DNA of 64,000 nt from Diplonema papillatum (taxonomy: Eukaryota > Euglenozoa > Diplonemea > Diplonemida > Diplonemidae): assembly GCA_030068145.1 (NCBI GenBank), contig JAPJBO010000217.1, positions 124,001 through 188,000 of the forward strand. Direction: 5' to 3'. Shown one piece after another: positions 34,347-45,755 of this stretch; the first letter of the stretch is position 1; each line of letters starts with the position of its first letter. Under the pieces are notes generated by a model that saw only the letters and a list, made by a program, of their open reading frames with translations, did not search any database and was not told the origin of the DNA. A program made the position numbers and the translations under genes.

Positions 34347-34402
34347 TAGAGTTAAAGTTCGCTTGAAATTCCGGGGGTTTAGGGTCTCCGTGTGACCGTT
34401 CA
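34347..34402. repeat. Dispersed family A motif, best copy
   Basis: Reads ttagagttaaagttcgcttg, aaattccgggggtttagg and gtctccgtgtgaccgttc. Ten other copies are at about 13578, 18743, 19034, 19395, 24755, 27550, 33707, 40503, 42130 and 47302. Every copy I recognise has the same orientation. The end ggtctccgggtgacc is the most conserved part. Confidence 0.85.
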
Positions 34403-34899
34403 TGTGGAGCAAGAAAGGTTTTTAGCGTGTACAACTACGAATACTCCAGTCAGTTGTCGTTCTTTTGTTTGGGAATTTGGATACGGTGTCTGACGAAGAG
34501 TAGGTTGGTTCTCTGTAGACGACTTTCTGGGTTCAGTGGGACTTTGCGGCAGTGTGAGCGAAGAACTCCCGCACAACTTAAGAAACCGTGACGATGACGA
34601 CAAAAAATGCAAAGCAAATATTCGCAGATGCTCTCAATTTCTTCCGCATGCATTGCCTTCGTTTGATGACACGAAAGGCTGCCCTTTCCGGAAGGGTTGG
34701 GTGCGTTCGTTTCTTATTCACGTACACTGCCAGCAACTGCCTCTTCGTTGTCGTTTGCCATTTTGGAACGTTGTTTTGCACGTGCACCCCCTCATTTTTT
34801 CAAGCCGACTATTTGTGTGTTACGGTGTGTCCTGTTGTCGAAAACAAAGATTGATTGCGTGAGTGTGTGTGGTCCTTTTTAAGATGGCTTGTGTCTGGC

Positions 34900-35550
34900 G
34901 CTTTCTCTCCCATAGGGTTGCCGCCCGAGGGAGCCGGCTGTGAGCCGAAACTCGGCGCCGGTCTCTCCGGATTGCACCAGAAGAGAACTTCGCGGCGGAT
35001 CACAAAGCACCCGCCCTGCACGAGGCACGCGCCCAAGACCCTTGCATGGCTACCGTAGCACCCTCCATGTTTGCACCTTCCTCGGATGCTACGGTCGGGA
35101 ATGTAGTTGGGAAAACACGTTCCCGCAGCAGCCGCAGATACGTCCTTCGCCCTTGGCTCACTTTCGGGAGGTGTCTGTCGCTGCTCACCTACCAGTGTGT
35201 TCCTGGTTGTTGCCCAAAGAAAACAAAGATTGATTGCGTGAGTGTGCGCGTGTATTGAAGTCCACGGGGGTTTCGCGGGTAGAGAACAAGCCATCAAGAC
35301 GACGAGATAAAAAAAGCCGTGATCCGGATGGCTTCGCGACGCAGGCGGCTTGGAACCAGAAGAGGCGCTGTCCTCGCTCGTCCGCGTGCCCGTCTGATGC
35401 CGCTTTTGCCTTTTTTCTGCCACGGCGGCTGCGGTCGTCTTGAAGCTCGGAAGCGGGGGGATGCAGCTCCATCAGGGCCGCCAGCGTGGCGTCACCCGAC
35501 GAGGCTTTGCCCCTGCGGGGGGCAGAGACTGAGTCCATCACCCTATTTCC
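34900..35550 (-). pseudogene. Possible Cys-rich zinc-finger gene fragment (two exon-like ORF segments)
   Basis: Two GC-rich minus-strand segments stand out from the AT-richer surroundings. The first, from the ATG at about 35536, reads MDSVSAPRRGKASSGDATLA and continues into a basic run RSRRGRKKAKAA. The second, between about 35190 and 34910, contains GRCKHGGCYGSHARVLGACL followed by VQGGC. The spacing C-x4-C-x3/4-AR-x2-G-x-C-x2-(H)-GG-x-C recalls the WRKY19-like zinc fingers abundant in stramenopiles, but the usual His is Gln here and only one repeat is present. I cannot define exon borders. It may be a decayed gene or chance. Confidence 0.25.
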
Positions 35551-36206
35551 TGGGAAGCCAGCAGCACGCGGTTCGATGCACATCACAGTTTATTAGCAGT
35601 CTTCCAGCCAGCCGGGGGTGAACCGGCTCAGCAGAGACGGCCCGCAAGTAGCATCCATCGCGGGCGCGCCGAAGGACCAGCCACACGGCGCCCCCCCGTC
35701 CAAGTGTCCTGGGTTGAACCATTCTACCATTCTTTGAAACCGGAATCGTTTGGCCATGCCTTCTGTTCGGGAAGGCTTCTGTTCTAGCGTTATTTGTGGA
35801 TTAGAAGGTGTTCTTTTAGGGGTTGCTCACCTTCTGCGGCCCCACTCAGGCATCGGCTTGGCACAGGGTAAGAAGCGCTCTTCGGCGGGGGAGGGGCTTT
35901 TTCGTGGTGGTACGGTATCGCAGTCATCTGCATGTGTTTCGGAAGTGTTTTTCTCAAAGCAGTAGTGAAACAATTGCAGGACTTGTGACTCGCTCACCAT
36001 CCAAAACAGACCCACACGAGACCAGAATGGTTTCACGAACCCTCGAGTTTCGTCGCTTGAAACAAAAAGAAAACTCATGTCGACAGCCATTTTTTTCTTC
36101 ATTGGCTTGACTTGGCTTGGCTTCCTTTCTCTGAGAAAGCCATCCCTCCAGGCCTGAAGCAGAACACAAAAGAAGCTCAAAAAAAACGTTGCGTCGAGTA
36201 CCCCCG

Positions 36207-36448
36207 GGATTGCAAGAACGTGCTTGGAATGGGTATGTGCTCAACACCGCACTGGTCCCGTCTGCGCCGTGTTTCGGTCCTCTAAGCCACGGACACATAA
36301 GGCGGACCATCATCAGCGCGGAACCTGAGTGTCTGCAGACAGGACTGCGGTGTGAGTCTGGTTTGTCAGGCGGCTGTTCGTAGCTCGTCACAGCCAGGAC
36401 CACCCGTGCTACTAGAGCACAGGCGAATCCGTCACGGGGAGAAGGCCC
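36207..36448. repeat. Segmental duplication D, copy 2
   Basis: Near-identical partner of 24992-25219 in the same orientation, 11.2 kb away. It begins right after gtacccccgg, and the same short string gagtacccccggga recurs at about 36459 just past its right end, so it may be bounded by a short direct repeat. Confidence 0.92.
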
Positions 36449-37552
36449 CTACAACACGAGTACCCCCGGGAGGGGAGGAAAGGGTGCCGACCAACGACAC
36501 TGGCCGGCCGGACCCTCCCATCGTCGATTCTCTTTGGTCACTCGCGAGACCCGCGTCTGGACGAGTTCTCTGTGTTATAGATGCACGGGAGCCTGTGGCC
36601 AGCCAGAAGGCTGCACATGCTTCGTAGCCATGTTTGCTCAGCTTTTTAGGTGTGTTAATTTTTGTGTCGCGGCCCGCGCGTCCTAATGATATCAATTTGC
36701 AAAAGAGAGAACGGAGCGGGGCCACGAATTTGATTGACACCCTGGGTGGGGCATTGATTGCACAGATCTCAAGTGCGAGGAACTCGTCGAGGGGAAACCG
36801 AAAGATCTCATGCAGCGCTGCCCGCCAGCAAGACAAAGAATTACCGCCAGCTAAATAACCATTTAATAGAACCTATGTGTGCCACATGCGGGGGGTGCGC
36901 CAGGCCCACGGCGAGGACCGAATGCACGACATTTCTGTCTCCGAATACAATGAACGCATGCCTTCCTGTAACTCTCCGACACGAGCTTGGCCTGCTCAGC
37001 GACAGCCGAAGACTTTCCAAAGCGAAGGCTGCAAAATATTTTGAGCATTTTATAGCTCGATGGGCACCAGGATTGTCTTGCTGGGTACGGGACTGCTGTA
37101 GTAGTGTTTCTTTTTGGAACGCGGTTTCTTTTCTGTTCTGTTTCGTTCAGAGGACGGCCAGAGGTTTCTTTCGTGTCTTCGGACGTGGCGTTTGGCGTTC
37201 ACTTCTTTCTGGGGGCGAAAGTCTTTTATTCGTCCATTTGGTTTATTTTATGATGATGGCGGGGGGGGAAATTTTGTTTTGAAGCTTCGGATGAGCGACG
37301 CCTTCAGCGCATTCTTCGTTTTGTTCCTTTTGTGCTGGTGCGAGGCGTTGCTTCGAACCCGTTCACTGTTCATTCTCGCCGTGACGGTGACTGTACCAGT
37401 ACCACCCATCCACCGCACTGGTTGGCACCAGGTGATTCCAATTGCAAGCACCAAGGTGTGGTGCCTCGGCTTCCGCGCTTGATCACAACACTCCTTTTCC
37501 CGACGAAAAGCGGCACACAGGGCAGAACGGTCGGAGTATGTCAAAGCCAGGG

Positions 37553-37625
37553 TGGGTCACGGATTGTGCATAGTGCGTTGCTCAGGGTAGTCGAAGGCCT
37601 GACAATCACACTAATGCAACAAATT
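37553..37625. repeat. Dispersed repeat family G, copy 2 (inverted)
   Basis: Reverse complement of 14655-14720: gctcagggtagtcgaaggcc, then tgacaatcacactaatgcaa. Confidence 0.8.
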
Positions 37626-39884
37626 TCCGCCAGGGTGTGCCGGGTGCGCGTACGAGTGCTTGGCCGGCCGACGTGGACCGATGGAGCGGACGGCGGCAGC
37701 CCCCCATTTTGCGGCCCTGCAGTCATGCAGCGATTGCCCGTAAGAGAAAATTTATGGGGTTCCAGTCTCATCGCTCTTCTAGCTGAAACAAGGCGCAATC
37801 TCCAGCGAGGCGAATACCATTTGTCGCACTGTTGATTCTCAGCCTTTTGCCATAACGGTGCTCTGAGTGTTCTTAAGAGTGGTGGTTACACGCGAGATGT
37901 CCCGGCTGACGTGAGCCCGTTGCTTTGGTATCGCCCTCAAGATCAGGCGCAACAGACCAGCAGCATTCCCGGCCTGGCCGCAAAACTTTAGAAGCAAACT
38001 CGCCTGGCCATTGATGATGTAATGGGCCTCACTAACCTAGCAAAGTGAATCACCGCTGGGCGGGCTTCTTTTCGATTCGCTCGCCAAGGCGCAGGCGGTA
38101 TTCCCCCTGGGGTGCATTTCGCCCGTTGGTTCGCCGCTTCCAGCCGGATCCGCGACAGCGCTCTGCTCTTGGGGTTCCTTCTCAAAACGGTGAACGTTTT
38201 CCTTTCGGCGCCTGGCTGGGGGCGTACCCGAATCCTTTCTTTTTCGGAGCGCAAAAATTAATCACTTCGGACGGCTATTGCGCACACGTTATAGTTTTCG
38301 GTTCTGATAGTCGGGGGGGATTGGTGTCGTGCGGCCCAGCACAGCATATCCTCTTTTCGTTCATTTTTAATAGTACAGTTTGTAATGAAAGGGACACTTT
38401 CCGGGACAAAAGGCGCAGCATATAACGTCAAACGGAGCCAGGCTTAGGTTAAACTTTAGCCACTGAAAACATATGCGGATGGGAAACCATCCCGATGGCC
38501 CTGCTGCGCCCCGTGAATAATTGCGCAAGGTTGTTGTTTCTTTCCTTGGCGTTTGATGTAGATCGATTAATCGGTCGATGCTCGTAGCCCGTTACTCCGT
38601 TTATCAATGCAGCGCCAACTCCGGAAAATGTTCTTTGGCGAGAGGGAATAAAAACGGGGAGGGTTTCAGGATACCTACCTTCGTGCGAATGCAACGCTCA
38701 ATGTTCTTCGTCTGCAAAATGGTGAACCACGCGGTCCGATACAAACAGGGGCGACTTCACCTGATGCACCTGACACGTCCGAAATGTTCGGTAAGTATGA
38801 AAGTTCTCGATCTGAAAAAACGTGGGGGAAAAATTGCTATCGCGGACGTTGCCACAAAGCGAAGTTCATTAAATTGTGCTCCTGCAGTAAGCATGTATTC
38901 TTGCGTCGTAATCCTGTCACTGTCACACTCATGCGCTGTCTGAACTGTTTCGTAGCAGGTACTCGCCCTCCGCATCTCAGATCGACCCCTGAAACCCCCC
39001 AGCTGTTGACGATTCACGCCTGTTGTTGCTGTCTCCTTCTCTATTTCTATTTTCGCGGACAACCCCCTTTTCTTTTCGTTCCGTCTACTTCCTGCAGATA
39101 AATATTCAGCCAGGTTGCCCCACCCTGTATCCTCTACCATCAGGCTCTTGATTGACCACTGAAGACACACGCTTCTTTTTTGTTTGGGCTAGGGGCCAGG
39201 ATGAAAATGAGGCAGCCAGTGCACTGGAGGAGGGTAGACGCGGGAGCGTTGAGAATGCCAGCGGACCGCGTCGGTTGGACATTCGGCGGGGGAAAATCTT
39301 AGTTTCGTGTTCAGGCGCTACTTGCCTCTCCTTCGCGGAATGCAGAGTCTTATTTTCTGTTCTCTTCTTGGGGGGGGGGCGGGTGTGGAATCATGCTAGC
39401 GCGAACGTTTTTCGAAGGCTTGTGCACGTTGAGGAGACCGGAGACGCGCCGTCGGATATACGCAGCCACCTGTTATTTCGCCCTTCGGTGAATTATGACG
39501 TCTGGTTTACGAGTAGCGGGTCATCCGACTAGTTCGACCGTTTTATTGTCTCCGTGCGACTCACCGGTGAAAAATGTGTCGTTCGTTTGGTGGGTTGTTG
39601 TAAATACAGAATGGAATGTCAGACTAGCCTAGCCCTGCGGTGATTGATTCCATTCTGGCGTAGGCAGGTTCCGCTTACGTCGTGGATGTTGCTTGAGTTC
39701 TGATGGCTAGCTTTCAGACTTGTGAGTTCTTCTTTTTTCGGGCTAGTGTTGCAGGAGCGGGGACCAACGAGTACTACGCCAGCTTTTCGTAACGTGAAAT
39801 CGGAAGCGTCGGTCGCGCTTTCGTCGTGGTGCCCCGTAAGCGTTACTGGATGTTTTTTTCGGGTTGGTTGTTGCTGTCTTCCCA

Positions 39885-40067
39885 ACGGAACACGAACGAG
39901 AGATCTCTTCACGGTCACTATCGCCTGATGCACTGGAGACGTTTGGTCTCAATTTTCCACGCGAGACCCCTACGGAACACGAACGAGAGATCTCTTCACG
40001 GTCACTATCGCCTGATGCACTGGTGACGTTTGGTCTCAATTTTCCACACGAGACTTGTCTCGTGTGG
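39885..40067. repeat. Tandem duplication, 87-bp unit x2, with terminal hairpin
   Basis: Units start at 39885 and 39972 (acggaacacgaacgagagat) and differ by a handful of bases. The second unit ends in a perfect hairpin, CCACACGAGAC (40044-40054) with GTCTCGTGTGG (40057-40067), separated by tt. Confidence 0.93.
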
Positions 40068-40502
40068 ACGCATTTCCGGCAGCTGCGTTGTTATTTCGGA
40101 AACAAGTTCGATCCTGCCCGATTAGCTCAACAACCTTATCCTCGACACACAGCTCAGCCAGTCTGCCCTACCTGAAGCTGCATGAACTTCTTACCGCGTA
40201 GTGTCGCATAGAGTGGGAGCAACACTGAGCGGTGGCATTCTTATTTTTCAAATTGGTAAAGGCGATGAAGGGTGGGTTGGGGGACCCAACGCCGCACGTT
40301 TCTCTTTATTTATGTACTTCAGCAGCAGCAGAACCCTGTCCTTTTCAGACCGCTCTCCGACTTCGATCGAATGTATCCGCAATCGTTGAGTTCAGTCTGC
40401 TTTTCAATGTCCCCTGCCTGTGGCAACGTGGCGACGGAGGGCAGATTTTGCGCCGCGCGTTTGCCTGGGCTGATTGCAGCGCGGGAAGAAAGAGAGCGTT
40501 GC

Positions 40503-40562
40503 TTAGAGTGAAAGTAAGCTTGAAACCTCCCAGGGGTTTAAAAAGTCTCCGGGTGACTGTTC
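40503..40562. repeat. Dispersed family A motif
   Basis: Reads tagagtgaaagtaagcttga, aacctcccaggggtttaaa and agtctccgggtgactgttcg, nearly full length. Confidence 0.8.
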
Positions 40563-40745
40563 GTTGTGCGCAGTGCCCCGTGCTGCGTCATTTGTATGCT
40601 GAATGAGCACGGAGTATCTGCCGCTTTGTACCTGTGATCGTTGGCGGGCTACATACAAATTTGTGTGGATGTATGCGACAATTTGAGGTAATCCGCGTAA
40701 TGGGGTTCGGCGGCGCTAGGATACGATCCTTGTGCTGCACAATGG

Positions 40746-40764
40746 AGGGGGGGGGGGGGGGGGC
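40746..40764. repeat. Long poly-G tract (about 17-18 G)
   Basis: One of the longest of many G or C homopolymers in the window. Others are at about 2689, 11440, 15561, 19194, 26056, 43361, 48434, 49172 and 50622. It is followed by cagacttcc. Confidence 0.95.
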
Positions 40765-41625
40765 AGACTTCCGTGTCTCGCCTTCGGGAACTTTGGCTTT
40801 GCAAAGCGTTTCGACCGCAAGGACTATGGCCAATGAGCCTGCACGAGTCACCCCCATCCCGGACCCGCTCGCATACCCGTCTGCATGGCTTCGGATCTTG
40901 ATGGTCGGCGGATGCTTTGCAGCTGCAACTAAGCAAGCTCGTCTACACCTTGTGTTGTGGACGGACTTCTGCGTGTAAAGCCTGCCGACTACCGAAGAGC
41001 ACTGGCAACTCCTTCCGGGGAGAGTGAGAGAGCTACGGAGGTTCATGTTTAGGCAGAACTGCCTAAGCTTCAAGTCCGTGAGCGGGGGGGGGAATCAAAA
41101 ATCTTACTTAGTTGGGAGGGAGAAATGTTAAGCTACAACTACCTCACGATGCACAGGGTGCGGGTTAGCAAGGTTGCGGTCTTTTTCTCACCCGACAGCC
41201 AAGTGTCAAAGTAGCCCACCAGAAGGCGGTTGATTCCTTTTAGGCAGTATTTTGTCTTACTTTGGTCACCCGGGAAAAATGCTTTACGCACGACCTCCCA
41301 TGGGCTGAAAAGAGAGAGTGGGGCTACGGTTTTGGGGATCTTCCAGGCACAGGTGGGGCCAAGCGTTCCCGCCACCAGTGTTTTTTTCTCTTTTTTTCCG
41401 ATGGGCGTGTCTTGTTTTCTTTTTCCTCCTTTTCGGCTGTTTGATGAGGGGTAACAGTGATTCTTTTTTTTTTTTAGAAGGCCCCCGTTTTCCGTTCTTT
41501 TGCCGTCGGATTCACACAGCTCTTTCTAGCGCAGCGGAGGTACATAGAGACGGTGCACAGGAGCAGTGCAGTGAAGTATACAAGCCGGTTCCAAAAAGCA
41601 GATCCCACTTTTTTTCTTTGCAACC

Positions 41626-41762
41626 CGAATAATAACAGTTTTTGGACACACGTCTGGTTGGCCTAAAAACACTACCACTATTTGATCCTGCCACCGTTCG
41701 ACTACCCCAAACTTTTGTTTCAGTATTCGACGAATCGAATAATAACAGGTGTTATTATTCGA
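41626..41762. mobile_element. Inverted-repeat element, family C, copy 2
   Basis: It starts cgaataataacag and ends in the reverse complement. The right end is itself a perfect hairpin, TCGAATAATAACA (41735-41747) with TGTTATTATTCGA (41750-41762). The body matches copy 1 at 19204-19373. A C tract follows the right end, as in copy 1. Confidence 0.65.
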
Positions 41763-41784
41763 CCCCCCCTCCACGACCGGTATT

Positions 41785-41814
41785 CGCAACTGGCCGGGAA
41801 CCCGGCCAGTTGCG
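41785..41814. repeat. GC-rich perfect hairpin, 14-bp arms
   Basis: CGCAACTGGCCGGG (41785-41798) and its exact reverse complement (41801-41814) with aa between. It lies 22 bp beyond family C copy 2. Confidence 0.93.
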
Positions 41815-42129
41815 GCCATTAACGTAAACTCTGGTTCGATCCAGGTACGTATTTCTTTAGAGTGGGCGCAGGCACGTAAAAGCTGAGCTGAGAATCCAGT
41901 CTTGCAACAGAGACCGGCTCTTGATCAGTCTTACGTTTCTAGAGCATACTCTGCAATATTGTTGTACGTGCATTTCGTTTTTCCTGGCAAAGTGTGAGTT
42001 GACCTCGTGTTGGTGCCTCTTTGTACAAGAGCTGCGAAGGCGGGAAAAGAAAAGTTGAAGAATTGCGGCTTGCTCCGACTTGGCCCTTTGCCGAATGCAG
42101 GCCGCAAGTCCGCAGCAGGACAAGCGGAA

Positions 42130-42180
42130 TGCTTCTAAAAGTTCGCTTTAAGGATCCGGGATTTTTGTGTCTACGTTATT
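42130..42180. repeat. Dispersed family A motif, degraded
   Basis: Keeps taaaagttcgctttaaggat, ccgggattttt and gtgtctacg. The terminal gtgacc is lost. Confidence 0.55.
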
Positions 42181-42443
42181 TATCTTCCAATGTCACTCTG
42201 ACATTTTTGAAGAACAGGCAGCGCAAGCTCCCGGCCCCTACTGCAAGTGTCCTGAGGCATCTGTCAAACAGGGTGAACAGAAGAAATGCGCAGTTTGGTT
42301 GTGAAAGACACGCGGGAGCGGTAACAGTCTCCGTCGATGCACAAAATTGCCGATTCACAGTAAATGGTCGCAATCACACCGGGGGAGAAATGCTCAGACA
42401 GAACAAGAAAAAGAAAAAGATCGTTTTTTTTCTCGTTTTACTG

Positions 42444-42484
42444 AAAGTCGAAGACCTGACAATCACACTAATGCAACAAATTTA
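42444..42484. repeat. Dispersed repeat family G, copy 3
   Basis: Contains gtcgaagacctgacaatcac and actaatgcaacaaattt, the same orientation as copy 2. Confidence 0.75.
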
Positions 42485-43013
42485 CTACTGAAAGCGTGTG
42501 GCAGCGCCGCCATGTGATCTAGCGTGTGCAGAGTCGAAGAGCTCGAAGCTGAGTGCTTTGTGGTGGGCGGGCCGGCCCAGTTTCTATCGACGCACGTGTG
42601 AAGAAGACGAGGGAAGGGGGGGACTTCACTTGTTTATGACTACGCGGCGGAGTCCAGGCTCAGACTTGGTGAAATAGAGGGTGTGTCCGAGACACATCCA
42701 AAGAAGTGAGTGGTAAAACGCGTGTGTGCACACCCCAAAAACGGGTGCGTCACCCTGTTTTCAACTCTTGCTTCAGCTTCTGAGGCTGGCCCCCCACCGT
42801 GTGGGTAGGCGGACTCCTTTAGATTTGCTGGTGTCATCGTTTGGCACGAGCAACCGACTCTCCTTCGTTTCCACCGACGCGCTGGGCAGCGTGAGGTCTT
42901 CATGGGAGGCGTGTAAGCAACCATTCTTTCCACGGATGCACGCCCAAAAGCTGCCCAGATGCGCCTGGAATGCTGTCGGGTCTGCCGCGACTTCGCGAGA
43001 CTGCCCCCCCGTG

Positions 43014-43055
43014 TGTCGTGCAGTGTGGTGTTGCAGTGAACACTACACTGCACGA
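43014..43055. repeat. Hairpin with 12-bp perfect arms
   Basis: gtcgtgcagtgt and acactgcacgac enclose an 18-base loop. Confidence 0.85.
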
Positions 43056-43360
43056 CTACAAGCTCCCGGTCTCCGTCCATTTCCTTCCAATACCTGGAAA
43101 ACCCAGCCCTCACGTGCTCACGGAGCCAGACTTCCTGGAGGAAAGTGCATCGAACTGCCTGTCGCTGTCTATCACAGGCTAGCACAGGCTATCGTGCGCT
43201 CCATAACCTGGGATGGACCGGCTCAGTGACAGCTACAGGGACCGGCAGCAAGCACGGTTGACGGGTTCAGCAGTGAAAGTAACGCGGCAGTAGCCGCCTG
43301 GTCTTCAAGTCGTTGAAGAACGGCCGAAGTGGAGCCGCACAAACCTGGGGCATAGGATCT

Positions 43361-43377
43361 ACCCCCCCCCCCCCCAG
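43361..43377. repeat. Long poly-C tract
   Basis: About 16 C, followed by cagggatgaac. The cagg start resembles the ends of the poly-C-targeted elements, but I found no partner end. Confidence 0.9.
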
Positions 43378-43733
43378 GGATGAACCCCAGCGGTATCCGC
43401 TAGTTTGAAACTATCTGCGTTGTGTTTGTGCTTGTCCTTGTGCTCAACAGCACGAGACTTTGGACGCGGGGTGGCGAGGGTGGGAACTCAAGTTTAAAGT
43501 TGAGAGGGCCGAGGCTTGTAGCCCGAGCGCGTGTTAGGATGTCTTTATGGTACAAAACACAGAGCGGCGATCAACACAGGCATGAACACCTGGTCGTCAT
43601 CCCCGAGAGCGATTGATGATGAGAGCGATTCCTCGAGCCCTTCTCGCCGTATGTACCCTGCATTGACCCGTACCGCTCGTGTCAAAAAGAGTTCCCGGGT
43701 AGCTTACGGCGGGTTTAGTTGGTGAAATGAGGT

Positions 43734-45305
43734 ATGTATCTACCAAGAAGCCACATTTTGGGTGCAACGGCCTGTGTGCCAAGGCAATCTGTAAGGCACG
43801 ATGGTGAAATACAAGGCCAATCGAGGAGTGCTGTGGTCGTACCTGTTCTGATCGAGGACAGCCCTCCAAAAGCTGCAGAACTGAAATGGAATGGCATCTC
43901 GAGGATCGCTCGCGCTGTGGCATATCTTAAAAGAGAACAAAACACGCAGGGAGACACGCACTCCAGTATTGTAAGGCAGTTTAAGTGAGACTATCTCTGG
44001 AGTGACGTCGGAGGTAAGCGGCCTGGGCAAGACAAATGCGCAGGCCTTCAAATACCCCCATTCCCCGGAACGAAACGGGGAAAGCATCGAAAGAGCTCCA
44101 AATGCACGTGCGGAAACTATCGAAATTCGCCGTTTGTGGACTTCGAGCGCCTTCAAGCCGCTTCCAAATGCCAGCTGTGTCGGCAGGGCGGTGGCACGCG
44201 TCCTGTCCACTAACACGGACGGGCAACTCGGGGCTCTGGGGGAGCGACTTCTTTCTATGACCAGGTCTCGAAAACATTCATTTTTGAGGAAGCCCTGATG
44301 AACCAAAAGGAGTTCGGCACCGATCCGGGTTTCCTAGCCCTCAGCACTTTGCACAGCACGAAGTGCACCGGAAAGCGCCTGCTGCATGGGACACCGCGGT
44401 CGAAGCCGTTTTTTCACGCACACTTTCACGCACTTGCAACGGACTGGGTATAGCTCATGGATTCCCAGTAACTTGTGACGGATTACACTCTTCCGACTGC
44501 TTTGAATGGTTATGGTGACCCGTTTGCCGACGGATGCCGACGTTCAACCTTAGAGGCTAGAGAATGCTAAGATTTGGCACCTGGCCAGGGGCGGAAAGGG
44601 AGGGATGCTTTTGGGCGCATGCCGAGGATGGAGTGGGGAGGGTGGTCCATTTTCAGCGGATGGTACCCTCGGCGAGACGATAGGATCGCCCTTGAATGCC
44701 CTGCCAGGGGAGATTGTCCCGCGGCGGTTGGGGAGCGGCTCTGGGTGACCAGCGACCGTAAACAAAAAGGCGCCGAGAACGGCCCTGCTGCTAACCTCCA
44801 GGCACTGGGAGAGACACAACGCGAGCACTCTACCCCGCACCCAAATTCTGGACGTGGTTTCAGGTGGAAAAATGCCGATCATGATCAGAAGGTCCTACTT
44901 GGGCGGTTCGGTTTCCTGCATTGCATGTGGCTACAAAGCGAAGTGATTCTGCTTGCGACTCGGACCAGCGTTTTTAGGCAAAGGATCCGCACGGGCATTC
45001 CTTGAATTTTTTGCCACACGCGTTCGTCGCTGTTCGCACTTTTGCTCAACTCTGCTGAAGTCTTCTGCCGCAGCTCGACATGCAAAGATTGGCGATCGTG
45101 GATCAATCGCCCCCCACGGATCTATCTCCGTGCACGGGATCGGAAGAGCTCCTCGAGGGGACACTCGGATGCTAGGAAGTCCTCGAAGAGAGGTGGCGTC
45201 GGCGGACCGACCGTAACTCAGGGTAGCAACACGGCCGATACGGGAGAATCGGAAGGGGCCGACGGGATGTCGGGAAGTAAAGCCGGTGGGAAAATGCGAG
45301 AGTGA
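43734..45305 (+). other. ORF-dense, GC-richer stretch without recognisable protein
   Basis: Several overlapping plus-strand ORFs (43734-43988, 44003-44298, 44574-45005, 45042-45305) and a stop-broken frame around 44230-44455 read as less biased protein than elsewhere in the desert. One example is FEEALMNQKEFGTDPGFLAL at about 44280. Frames change between segments, with no clear splice sites and no family I recognise. It could be a decayed gene. Confidence 0.2.
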
Positions 45306-45327
45306 ACGAGGCGTTCACCGCCGCCAA

Positions 45328-45406
45328 AGGGGGAAAACTTAGTTTAATGTTTAGGCACAACACTGCCTCGCGTGCATGTTTGATGCTAGCATCAAGTCTT
45401 TGTCGA
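45328..45406. repeat. Dispersed repeat family F, copy 2
   Basis: Matches 25379-25449 and continues with atcaagtcttt. Confidence 0.8.
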
Positions 45407-45671
45407 AGAAAGTGTAAAAGAAAATAGGGGAAAGGGAAAAAGGGTCGCAGGGAGTGTAAGACTCCGCAGGTAGGGTCTGGAACCTTGAGGGACTATTCCT
45501 CTTTATTCTTTTCTTCACCGCGGTGTTGTGTGCCTCGTTCTTTGTCTCTGGTTTCGCTCTTGAACGCATACCAATCCAAAGTTAGAGCTCTTCAGTGGGT
45601 CCTTTGGACGGGGACTTTCGGTCCTGTTCCGGTGCTCTCACAACTTTGGGGGGGACCTTCGGGGGCGGTGG

Positions 45672-45755
45672 GTGGGGGAATAGTCTGAGTTTTGATGTTC
45701 GAGACAGAAGAACACCATCTCTCCGTGCACTGATTTATGCTGGCATCGAGTCTTT
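45672..45755. repeat. Dispersed repeat family F, diverged copy 3
   Basis: Keeps gggggaatagt.tgagttt, gatgtt, aacac...tctc, gtgca, tttatgctggcatcgagtct in the family order. It lies only 270 bp from copy 2. Confidence 0.55.

Noticed and set aside
36758-37282. 174-aa plus-strand ORF
   Set aside because: It is Cys/Phe-rich and biased, crosses a G tract, and matches no family pattern.
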